Positions 57,020 through 64,000 of a stretch of DNA of 64,000 bases are shown in pieces. The notes beneath the pieces were generated by a model. That model had not been told where the DNA came from, searched no databases, and saw nothing but the letters and a program-made list of their open reading frames with translations. Source of the stretch: Methanosarcinaceae archaeon. GTDB taxonomy: Archaea > Halobacteriota > Methanosarcinia > Methanosarcinales > Methanosarcinaceae. The stretch's first letter is position 1. Each line of letters opens with the position of its first letter. The DNA lies in NCBI GenBank assembly GCA_016932675.1, contig JAFGCK010000036.1, forward strand, positions 1 through 64,000. Direction: 5' to 3'. A program made the translations under genes and the position numbers.

Positions 57020-57616
57020 TCAGCTGATCATCATATACAGCTTCATCATCCAGGGCATTATTGCAAGAGAGATCTTCGTTGTCAGCCTTGCACGTTCGGA
57101 GGCTTCGATCGTGATCAGACCGCTGTCATAAGCATCCATAAAGGTATCTCCCGGAGATCCGGAATCCAGGATCGCCCTTGCTGTGTCCTCGTTGGTGGTC
57201 ACAACTATCGTCTCGGCAAACTCCTCACCGTCCCAGTTGTGTTCTTCATCCAGATCGCTCCATCTTCCGAACCTGATCACAGAAGCATCAGAATCGGTGG
57301 TCGCGATCATATTCATGGTGGCACCGCTTTCGGTGACGAAGGGTCCTTCGCTGAGCTCAAGTGCAAATGCAGGGCCTGCCAGCTCAATGGATTCGTTCCC
57401 GAATCCTGATCCGGACGCCGGTCCAGCCTCATTCATATAAACAACAATAATGACATCCTGGTCCGAAAGTATACCCTTCAGGGTTCCCGGGATCTGATCG
57501 ACCTTGTCATTGTATTCACTTACCTTGGCATTCATATCATCGAAAAGATCAGCACCCGCAGGCGTCAGTAAAAACATAGCCGCAAGAACCAGTGAGATCA
57601 TTGATCTTACTATCAT
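57020..57616 (-). CDS. Secreted protein of unknown function
   Basis: A 198-residue exported protein. A signal peptide covers residues 1-22 (MISLVLAAMFLLTPAGA), followed by an acidic soluble domain with strands IIVVYMNEAG, PAFALELSEGPF and ETIVVTTNEDTARAIL. No cysteine, no anchor except a weak hydrophobic C-terminus (IMPWMMKLYMMIS). I do not recognise the family. ATG 57616 with GGGGGTG upstream looks sound. Confidence 0.65.
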   Translation of the reverse strand: MIVRSMISLVLAAMFLLTPAGADLFDDMNAKVSEYNDKVDQIPGTLKGILSDQDVIIVVYMNEAGPASGSGFGNESIELAGPAFALELSEGPFVTESGATMNMIATTDSDASVIRFGRWSDLDEEHNWDGEEFAETIVVTTNEDTARAILDSGSPGDTFMDAYDSGLITIEASERARLTTKISLAIMPWMMKLYMMIS

Positions 57617-57671
57617 CTACAACACCCCCATTATATAGTTAGTGAATAAGGAGATTTTAACTTAACCCTCC

Positions 57672-57985
57672 TTAAAGCGGGGTACAGAGAGAACATCCAA
57701 TCAGCTCCAAAACATCCTTTTTCCAATCAGGCAACGTTTTATCATATTCAGGATCGTTATTACTTTCAACAATCCACGTTTCAGGCAGATCAGTCTCAAA
57801 AATATTTCAGACACGGATCAACACGGGATTAACGCGGATTTTGCCGTTTGACGGTTTTAGTTTCTGGTCCTTACTATGAATCCGCGTTAATCGGCGTTAA
57901 TCCGTGTCTTGGAAAAGAATTAGAAGAGTGTCGGCTTAATGAAAAAGAACAGACCTTTGAGCCGGAATTCTAATAAGACAGCCTC
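57672..57985. repeat. Dispersed repeat copy B with gene remnant and long hairpin
   Basis: Copy of the element at 23241-23432. The minus strand carries a 43-codon open fragment (FETDLPETWIVESNNDPEYD, KTLPDWKKDVLELIG) ending at TAA 57672-57674, without start. Next comes a long imperfect inverted repeat: AGACACGGATCAACACGGGA onward (57809-57840) against 57879-57909 ending TCCGTGTCT, a stem of about 31 bp containing repeated CGGATTAACGCGGATT-like units. The rest of the gap to the tRNA is AT-rich without features. Confidence 0.6.
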
Positions 57986-58132
57986 ACGAAAACAGCGATC
58001 AAATACTGAATATGTCATTCAAACATCCGTAACCTGCAAATAACAGCAAGTGAACACGGATAATTATCAGATAAGCAGATTAGATATTAATCAGACGTTA
58101 AAAGTGAAAATAACCATACACCAGTAAAATAG

Positions 58133-58215
58133 TGCGGGAGGTGTGATTCGAACACACGAACTCCTACGAGACTAGGCTCTGAACCTAGCGCCTTTGGCCT
58201 GGCTGGGCAACTCCC
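58133..58215 (-). tRNA. tRNA-Leu (anticodon CAG)
   Basis: On the minus strand acceptor GCGGGAG (58215-58209) pairs with CTCCCGC (58140-58134), discriminator A58133. Anticodon stem CTAGG/CCTAG with loop TTCAGAG gives anticodon CAG. A long variable arm (TCTCGTAGGAGTTC region) confirms a class II tRNA. T-loop TTCGAAT. CCA is not encoded. Confidence 0.96.
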
Positions 58216-58273
58216 GCAAAGTGAATGGTGTTTAGTAGCGCTTTTTCTAGTTAAAGTTTATGTTTGCAAGCCC

Positions 58274-59182
58274 TCAGCACATTAGTTTCAGCAGGAGTGC
58301 CTTCTGGGCGTGCAGGCGGTTCTCGGCCTGATCGAAGACCACGGAATGAGGGCCGTCCATCACGTCTGCGGAGATCTCCTCCCCGCGGTGTGCGGGCAGG
58401 CAGTGCATCACTATCACGTCCTGTTTTGCGGCATCCACGAGTCCTGAGTTGATCTGGTATGGTGAGAGGTCTGCCAGGCGCTTCTCGCGCTCTTGCTCGT
58501 CTCCCATGGACACCCAGACATCGGTGTAGAGGACATCGGCATCCGTTGCAGCTTCGAGGGGGTCATTGGTCACCGTTACCCTGCCTCCAAGCTTCCTGGC
58601 CTGCTCCACTATCTTACCGTTGGGCTCGTAGCCTGGAGGGCATGCGACCGCGATCTCCATGTCAGACATGGCACAGCCAAGGATGGCGGAGTTGCATACA
58701 TTGTTGCCGTCGCCGATCCATGCGTACTTCAAACCCTTGAGCCTGTTCTTGTATTCGCGGATGGTCAGCAGGTCGGCCAATATCTGGCAGGGATGCTCCA
58801 GGTCGGAAAGTGCGTTGACCACAGGTATGCTGGAATTCTCTGCCAGCTCCCTTACGGTGTCATGGCTGTAGACCCTGGCAACAAGGCAATACAGATAGCG
58901 TGACAGCACATGTGCAGTATCAGCCACAGTCTCACCACGGCCAAGCTGCATATCCCTGGTGTTGAGATACAGTGCATGACCTCCCAGGTCCGACATGGCC
59001 ACCTCGAAGGATACCCGCGTACGGGTGGACGATTTCTCGAATATCATCCCTATGCTCTTGTTCTTCAGCAGATCTGTGACCTTGCCCCTCAGGCGTTTTT
59101 CCTTGAGGTCCGCTGCCATGTCCAGCAGCTCGACCAGGTCTTCATGGGAAAGGTCGGTCATTGATAGCAGGTGCTTCATCAT
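58274..59182 (-). CDS. argF: Ornithine carbamoyltransferase
   Basis: A 302-residue enzyme of arginine synthesis forming citrulline from ornithine and carbamoyl phosphate. [10 protein letters not shown] binds carbamoyl phosphate, HPCQ and [10 protein letters not shown] are the other signature sites, and the ornithine region is VSMGDE. The start is taken at one of the paired ATGs at 59182/59179, after GGATGAT; the open frame extends eight codons more. It follows purD after 26 bases in the same direction. Confidence 0.94.
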   Translation of the reverse strand: MMKHLLSMTDLSHEDLVELLDMAADLKEKRLRGKVTDLLKNKSIGMIFEKSSTRTRVSFEVAMSDLGGHALYLNTRDMQLGRGETVADTAHVLSRYLYCLVARVYSHDTVRELAENSSIPVVNALSDLEHPCQILADLLTIREYKNRLKGLKYAWIGDGNNVCNSAILGCAMSDMEIAVACPPGYEPNGKIVEQARKLGGRVTVTNDPLEAATDADVLYTDVWVSMGDEQEREKRLADLSPYQINSGLVDAAKQDVIVMHCLPAHRGEEISADVMDGPHSVVFDQAENRLHAQKALLLKLMC

Positions 59183-59208
59183 ATCATCCGTTAGTATCAG
59201 TATCAATA

Positions 59209-60513
59209 TCAGTATCCACGTATCTCCTTCATGTGGTCGATGCGCTTCTGTATGAGGTCACTGGTACCTATGTCCCGTCTTGAATGCAGGTCACCGGTTA
59301 TGTTCTCCAGTGCCTTCTGGGCGATCACTTCGGCCCCGGCTATGGAATCGGCTATACCCACAACAGCCACTGCCCTTGAACCGGTCGTGTAGACCCTGTT
59401 GTCCTTCTCATAGACACTTGAATAGAACAGTAAGGCTTCGCCGATGTCGCCTACAACGACCTCACGGTCCCTTGTGGGATTGTCGGGGTAGCCTGCTGGA
59501 ACTGCGTACTTGCAGACCGTGGCCTTCCCGCTGAACCTGACATCAAGCCTGTCAAGGGACCCGGTGACGATTGCAGAGAGCACGTCCACGTAATCGGTTT
59601 CCAATAGCGGCAGGACGTTCATTGCCTCAGGGTCTCCAAAGCGGGCATTGAACTCGACCACCCGGGGACCTTTAGCGGTTATCATGAACTGGCCGTACAG
59701 GACACCCTTGTAACCTATACCTGTCACTTTCCTCAGTGCGGCTACTGTGTCCTTCATTATCTTTTTTGCCTGGATGACATCATCCTCGACCAGGAACGGC
59801 AGTATCTCTCCGGGTGCATTGTATGAGCCCATCCCGCCTGTGTTCGGGCCAAGGTCGCTCTCAAAGGCACGCTTGTGGTCCTGTACTGTGGGCATGAAAG
59901 CAAGATGCTCGCCGTCAACAAAGGCCTGCAGGGTGAATTCCTCTCCCTTGAGGTTCTCCTCGACCACCACACTGTCCCCGGCAAGAAGACCTGCAGCATA
60001 TTCCTTTGCAGCGTCCAGGTCAGGCAACTGGTCTCCCATTACCTTCACACCTTTTCCGCCGGTAAGGCCTGCAGGTTTGATGGCAACATCCCCAAGCTTT
60101 TCAATGAAGGCTTCCATCGGCTCCCTCTCTGTGAATACCTTAAACCCGGGACAGCCCTCAATTTTGTTCTCCTTCATGAAATTGCGCGCCCATGCCTTAT
60201 TGAACTCTATCTCTGCCACCGTTTTTCTGGGGCCTGCGACGCTGATGCCTGCATCCTCGAGTGCATCGGCAAGCCCTGCAGCAAGAGGAGCCTCCGGACC
60301 GATCACCGCGATCTGTATATTGCTCCGGACAGCAAACTCGACTACCTTCTCAACATTGGTTTCCTTCTCCAGCAGGAAATCCTCACAAAGACGCACGATT
60401 CCCGGATTCTTCTTTGACATCACTGCATAGAGGGAAGGATCCTTCCTGCTCCTTGCCAGTGTTGCTGTTATGGCGTGTTCCCGTCCGCCGCCACCGACTA
60501 TTAGAATGTTCAT
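59209..60513 (-). CDS. purD: Phosphoribosylamine-glycine ligase
   Basis: A 434-residue ATP-grasp enzyme, second step of purine synthesis. [14 protein letters not shown] at the N-terminus, ATP-grasp [19 protein letters not shown] and [18 protein letters not shown] are diagnostic. Complete length. It is upstream of argF and probably co-transcribed. Confidence 0.96.
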   Translation of the reverse strand: MNILIVGGGGREHAITATLARSRKDPSLYAVMSKKNPGIVRLCEDFLLEKETNVEKVVEFAVRSNIQIAVIGPEAPLAAGLADALEDAGISVAGPRKTVAEIEFNKAWARNFMKENKIEGCPGFKVFTEREPMEAFIEKLGDVAIKPAGLTGGKGVKVMGDQLPDLDAAKEYAAGLLAGDSVVVEENLKGEEFTLQAFVDGEHLAFMPTVQDHKRAFESDLGPNTGGMGSYNAPGEILPFLVEDDVIQAKKIMKDTVAALRKVTGIGYKGVLYGQFMITAKGPRVVEFNARFGDPEAMNVLPLLETDYVDVLSAIVTGSLDRLDVRFSGKATVCKYAVPAGYPDNPTRDREVVVGDIGEALLFYSSVYEKDNRVYTTGSRAVAVVGIADSIAGAEVIAQKALENITGDLHSRRDIGTSDLIQKRIDHMKEIRGY

Positions 60514-60659
60514 GCCTTAAGACCTCATTTTAAAAACATCAATGGTGAATATATGATCTGATAGATGATGGAATGCGATTTCCTGAGATTATTGGTAATA
60601 AACAGAATAGCACAAAGTTCAATTTCCTTAAATAAATAATTTACCTTTTTTTACGGAAA

Positions 60660-61208
60660 CTATTGCGAATAGGATAAGAGTTCACTCGCTCTCACGAGAG
60701 GAACGAGTCTCACACCCACAGATGCGAGATTTTCCGATGCTCCTGACTCACGGTCCACCACCGTCACTACGGCTTCCACGGTAGCACCCACAGTGTGGAT
60801 AGCTTCAATAGCATCCTTCACCGAGCCCCCGCTTGTGGTCACATCCTCAAGGAGCACTATTCTGGAACCTTCCCGGACATCCCCGACAAAACGACCCCCT
60901 GTGCCATAACTCTTATCTGATTTGCGAACCAGCACCAGTGGCAATCCCGACTCAATGGATACCGCTGTAGCCAGTGGAACACTGCCAAGCACCACCCCTC
61001 CAACGGAATCTGCATACATCCCGCGAATGACAGTGCTGGCCTCCCTTGCGATCTTTTTCAGGGTCTGCGGATCAGTGCTTGCCTTTTTGATATCCACATA
61101 ATAGCTGCTCTTCTTACCGGATGCAAGGGTAAAGTCCCCGAACCTCACTGCTCCGCATTCCTTAAGGGCATCTATCAGTGACTGTCTGGCATTGAATTCC
61201 TTTTTCAT
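60660..61208 (-). CDS. pyrE: Orotate phosphoribosyltransferase
   Basis: A 182-residue pyrimidine enzyme adding PRPP to orotate. FTLASGKKSSYYVDIKKA near the N-terminus, GVVLGSVPLATAVSIESGLP, VRKSDKSYGTG flexible loop and the PRPP motif VLLEDVTTSGGS are all intact. Full length. Flanked by carS upstream and purD downstream with 130-150-base spacers, so likely its own unit. Confidence 0.95.
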   Translation of the reverse strand: MKKEFNARQSLIDALKECGAVRFGDFTLASGKKSSYYVDIKKASTDPQTLKKIAREASTVIRGMYADSVGGVVLGSVPLATAVSIESGLPLVLVRKSDKSYGTGGRFVGDVREGSRIVLLEDVTTSGGSVKDAIEAIHTVGATVEAVVTVVDRESGASENLASVGVRLVPLVRASELLSYSQ

Positions 61209-61339
61209 TAAAACAACTCTGAAGAATCTATATGGGTTCCTGACCTAAGTACATAACTCTAAGTTCCGGCAAATAAGTCCGGAATTAAATATAAGCATCA
61301 CCGTTAAGTCCCCGGATCCTGCGAATTTGCATCTCAGGG

Positions 61340-61897
61340 TCACCAGGGCTCATTCTTGACACCTATGAAGTAGCCGATGACATTCGTTACAAAGTGCAAC
61401 AGCGGCGTAATGATCAGCACTGCAATGATGATACTGCAGGTGAAATTCCCAGCGAACCATACTGGAGATGCTATGTAGGTCAGCAGCCATGCGCCGAACA
61501 CAAAATCAAGTTGATCGACAACAGGCAAGGGAGCACCTCTCTTCAAACCCAGCCTGCGCTTGAAGAAACTCATGAACATATCACCGGAAAGGGAACCAAA
61601 GGCAAGCGTGAAGATAAGCACAAGGGCACCTGGAAGTTCACCAAAGGAGGGCAGTTTAACCCCGAATATTGTGCTGTTGATCGTCTGGTAGTATATCTGA
61701 AGCAGACCAAGCAGCATTCCGCAGATGGTGCCTGCGAGAAGGCCCCTGTAGGTCTTGCCGTCGCCCAGAATGCGCCTTCCATCACCGAGCGTTCGACCAC
61801 CATCGATAGGCATCCCGCCACCAAAGACAGCTGCAGCGGAGTTGGGGATATAGGCCGGAAGCATCAGCCACACAGCAGAAAGCACAGTCTCGATCAT
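61340..61897 (-). CDS. carS: CDP-archaeol synthase
   Basis: A 185-residue membrane enzyme (formerly DUF46) that activates unsaturated archaetidic acid with CTP in archaeal lipid synthesis. About five membrane segments; the conserved cytoplasmic parts PIDGGRTLGDGRRILGDGKT and FKRRLGLKRGAPLPVVDQLD are present. ATG 61897 is preferred to the ATG three codons upstream. Divergent from the ccmF genes. Confidence 0.92.
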   Translation of the reverse strand: MIETVLSAVWLMLPAYIPNSAAAVFGGGMPIDGGRTLGDGRRILGDGKTYRGLLAGTICGMLLGLLQIYYQTINSTIFGVKLPSFGELPGALVLIFTLAFGSLSGDMFMSFFKRRLGLKRGAPLPVVDQLDFVFGAWLLTYIASPVWFAGNFTCSIIIAVLIITPLLHFVTNVIGYFIGVKNEPW

Positions 61898-62026
61898 AAT
61901 AATCATAATTCATTTTAAATAATGGTCCAATGCTTTGCATGAGAGCGTAACAACTATATAAATTATTGCAAGCTTCTTTCTGCAGACTCTATTTATTTAT
62001 ATATTGCATACATTACCAGAAAAGAG

Positions 62027-62986
62027 ATGAATGACAAAAAAACTGTTCTGACATCAAAGAATACCATGCTTGCCACTGTAGTTGTTATGCTGTTATTGGC
62101 AACGTTGATCATGATGGGAATGATCACTCCCCTTATCGCAAAGCTGACTACAGGAACCCAAATCAGCCTTGAACCCGATTATTTCAACAACAGGACAGCC
62201 CTGCCGACAGTTGCACTGGTACTGATCCTGAGCATCTGCCTCCTTTCAGGCTATACAAGCCAGAAGAACACATTGGCAGTGGTAGGCGGTTATGTTTTAC
62301 TATCGGTTTTCTTTGCCATCGTATCCCCATTCGGGAGTTTTCCCATCGATGTTTCGGCTCCCATCATCGCAGTTGCCCTCATGGCGACCATCTACAGGAT
62401 AATAAAAGCCCTGGGAAGAGATTCCTTCAGAGGGAAGGTCCGGGGTGTCAGCGCACACCTGATACACCTGGGGATACTTTTCATCCTGCTCGGGGTCATA
62501 CTGAGCACAAATATGAAAGTAGAAAGTACAAGCGTGGTCTCTTCGGGCGAAGTCGCACATTTCTCCGGACAGGACTACGTTCTGAGGGTAACAGGAGTGG
62601 ATTCCTCCTATGAAGGAGAGGCATATTATCAGTACCCGGGCTCATCATATGTTACCAGAATAGGTTTTGATGTATACAGGGGAGGAAAATACTTAAGGGA
62701 AGGGGAGATGAAGTATATCATCGACCTCAAGTGGGGCCAGAGCTACACCACGACCTATATCCATAGGGGAGTCACAGAAGAACTGTTCATAGCACCTAGA
62801 GCTGTCGACTTTCAGGAAGGCCTGGTAGATATCTATATGAGAACCGTACCTTTCATCAATTTCCTCTGGGGAGGCCTCTACCTCCTGGTAATTGGCATCG
62901 TGGCGCTTCTGGCAAGCGACCGCATCAAAGCCGTGCAGGACCACCTGGAGAATGTGAACTGGAAAAACAGGAGTGAAGAAAAGTGA
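62027..62986 (+). CDS. CcmF C-terminal half, separate gene
   Basis: A 319-residue membrane protein corresponding to the second half of the cytochrome c heme lyase CcmF. It starts with a membrane segment, then the EPDYFNNRTALPTVALVLIL stretch, more membrane segments, VSAHLIHLGILFILLGVIL (the conserved histidine helix), an extracytoplasmic beta domain (GQDYVLRVTGVDSSYEGE, then TTTYIHRGVTEELF), and a last anchor FINFLWGGLYLLVIGIVALL. It overlaps the N-terminal-half gene. Assignment rests on pattern and on that neighbour. Confidence 0.7.
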   Translation: MNDKKTVLTSKNTMLATVVVMLLLATLIMMGMITPLIAKLTTGTQISLEPDYFNNRTALPTVALVLILSICLLSGYTSQKNTLAVVGGYVLLSVFFAIVSPFGSFPIDVSAPIIAVALMATIYRIIKALGRDSFRGKVRGVSAHLIHLGILFILLGVILSTNMKVESTSVVSSGEVAHFSGQDYVLRVTGVDSSYEGEAYYQYPGSSYVTRIGFDVYRGGKYLREGEMKYIIDLKWGQSYTTTYIHRGVTEELFIAPRAVDFQEGLVDIYMRTVPFINFLWGGLYLLVIGIVALLASDRIKAVQDHLENVNWKNRSEEK

Positions 62987-64000
62987 ACTCTGGCATGGTC
63001 CTTATCTGGATAGCGTTCATCACATGTGCGGGAGCAACTGTATTTTCCCTTGCAGATATGCTTACGGGCAAGCACAGATACGCCCTGTTCTCAAAAAGGA
63101 TGGAGATCGTATGCACAGTATCAGCCACCCTGTCGATGTTGATACTTGTTTTTCAGCTTTTGGTTGTGAATGCGTCCTACGACTATGTGTTCAGCCACTC
63201 CAGCACGGATCTCGCATGGTATTACAGGATATCGGCACTGTGGGCCGGCCAGGAAGGATCGCTGATGCTATGGGTCTGGGCAGTAATGATGATGCTGATC
63301 CCCCTGCAATACAGCAGCCCCACAAAGCAGCTTGCAGGTACCAGGCTCATGGAGCTCACCAGAATGACATCCCTTGCGATAAGCTCGGTGCTTCTGATGC
63401 TTCTGGTACTGACTAACCCTTTTGCAGCCTACTATGTGGCAGACGGCACAGGAGTAGAGCTTACGAACTGGAACCCCTTTGTTACCCTCTATGATGTCCC
63501 CTACGGCCAGGGTATGAACCCCCTGCTGCGCAACCCCTGGATGGCAGTACATCCGCCTGTGCTCTTCCTGGGATATGCCGCATTCACCATACCCTTTGCA
63601 GCTGCGATCGCAAACCTGCTCACAAAGGATGACAGGTGGACAGATATAGCAAAGGAATGGATGCGCATAGCATGGCTCTTCCTCACACTGGGTATCGGCC
63701 TGGGCGGATTCTGGGCCTACGAGGTACTGGGATGGGGGGCATGGTACTGGACCTGGGACCCGGTTGAAACCTCTTCACTCATACCATGGATCACCTCCAC
63801 GGCATTCCTGCATGCGAGGACTCGTCTGTCCTCAGGAGAATATGGGTTCCTTGCACCCCTGCTTGCAGTGCTTTCGTTCATACTCGTGATATTTGCAACC
63901 TTCGTGACCAGAAGCGGCATGTGGGCCTCTGTGCATTCATGGCAGGATTTCAGCGATGAAGGAATGGTCATAGCTATCTTCCTTGTGGTGCTGACAGGTA
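62983..64000 (+). CDS. ccmF: CcmF N-terminal half (heme lyase), runs off the window
   Basis: The first 339 residues of a CcmF-type heme lyase subunit, open to the end of the window. Start GTG 62983 overlaps the TGA of the previous gene by three bases, with AGGAGTGA (62969-62976) as ribosome site. WAGQEGSLMLW near residue 89, NPLLRNPWMAVHPPVLFLGY (heme histidine) and the tryptophan-rich WWD motif WAYEVLGWGAWYWTWDPVET are diagnostic; multiple membrane segments. It delivers heme to apocytochrome c on the outer face. Split ccmF genes are unusual in bacteria; the order here is C-part first. Confidence 0.9.
   Translation, partial: MNSGMVLIWIAFITCAGATVFSLADMLTGKHRYALFSKRMEIVCTVSATLSMLILVFQLLVVNASYDYVFSHSSTDLAWYYRISALWAGQEGSLMLWVWAVMMMLIPLQYSSPTKQLAGTRLMELTRMTSLAISSVLLMLLVLTNPFAAYYVADGTGVELTNWNPFVTLYDVPYGQGMNPLLRNPWMAVHPPVLFLGYAAFTIPFAAAIANLLTKDDRWTDIAKEWMRIAWLFLTLGIGLGGFWAYEVLGWGAWYWTWDPVETSSLIPWITSTAFLHARTRLSSGEYGFLAPLLAVLSFILVIFATFVTRSGMWASVHSWQDFSDEGMVIAIFLVVLTG

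Overview
The window is chromosomal DNA of a methanogenic archaeon, most likely Methanosarcinaceae (a Methanolobus-, Methanococcoides- or Methanosarcina-like organism). The reasons are: archaeal RNA polymerase genes with both large subunits split (B''/B' and A'/A''), archaeal L30e, EF-2 and EF-1A, geranylgeranyl reductase and CDP-archaeol synthase for ether lipids, purine-rich archaeal Shine-Dalgarno sites (AGGTGATC type), and a CcmF-type cytochrome c assembly locus, which among methanogens is found in the cytochrome-containing Methanosarcinales. The genus is inference.

Layout. 1-2000: SAH recycling (deaminase plus SAH/SIH hydrolase). 2.3-15.9 kb: tRNA-Lys and the RNA polymerase/str operon (rpoH, rpoB'', rpoB', rpoA', rpoA'', L30e, nusA, S12, S7, EF-2, EF-1A, S10). 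16-18.6 kb: a sulfide:quinone reductase-like flavoprotein with DUF1641, and a lone E1-like enzyme. 18.7-23.2 kb: tRNA-Arg, an anchored alpha/beta hydrolase, a HAD hydrolase overlapping a geranylgeranyl reductase, an ACT-domain regulator. 23.6-26.6 kb: citrate-synthase-type metallolyase and isocitrate dehydrogenase (oxidative half-TCA route to 2-oxoglutarate). 26.9-32.3 kb: PAS/GAF histidine kinase, TatD-like hydrolase, glycerate kinase, PEBP lipoprotein, PspC. 32.4-35.3 kb: an HxlR regulator with a cysteine cluster facing a siroheme reductase-like protein, CGGC protein, ferredoxin and a broken GXGXG gene. 35.5-40.4 kb: pyruvate kinase divergent from a large FAD/Fe-S lactate-dehydrogenase-like protein with a methionine-rich tail. 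40.8-42.4 kb: TRAM protein, a small cassette of unknown genes, flavodoxin, a possible IS605 remnant. 42.5-45 kb: membrane-stress cluster pspA-pspAA facing htpX-pspAB. 45.4-53.5 kb: uvrA, purB, amtB-glnK, a permuted GTPase and a DUF2769 protein. 53.8-57.6 kb: a surface beta-helix protein, an amino-acid permease pseudogene and a secreted protein. 58-61.9 kb: tRNA-Leu, argF-purD, pyrE, carS. 62-64 kb: ccmF split into two genes in C-then-N order, the second running off the end.

Most of the window is ordinary, well-conserved core genome. The more unusual parts are the 32.4-35.3 kb redox locus, which seems to be partly decaying; two intergenic hairpin units that look like small RNAs with CCUCC (anti-Shine-Dalgarno) segments; the apparent AUA start of rpoB''; the Met/Pro-rich tail of the FAD/Fe-S oxidoreductase; the 41.1-41.8 kb cassette; and a dispersed intergenic repeat present at 23.3 and 57.8 kb. 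All assignments come from reading motifs and gene order; no database search was run.
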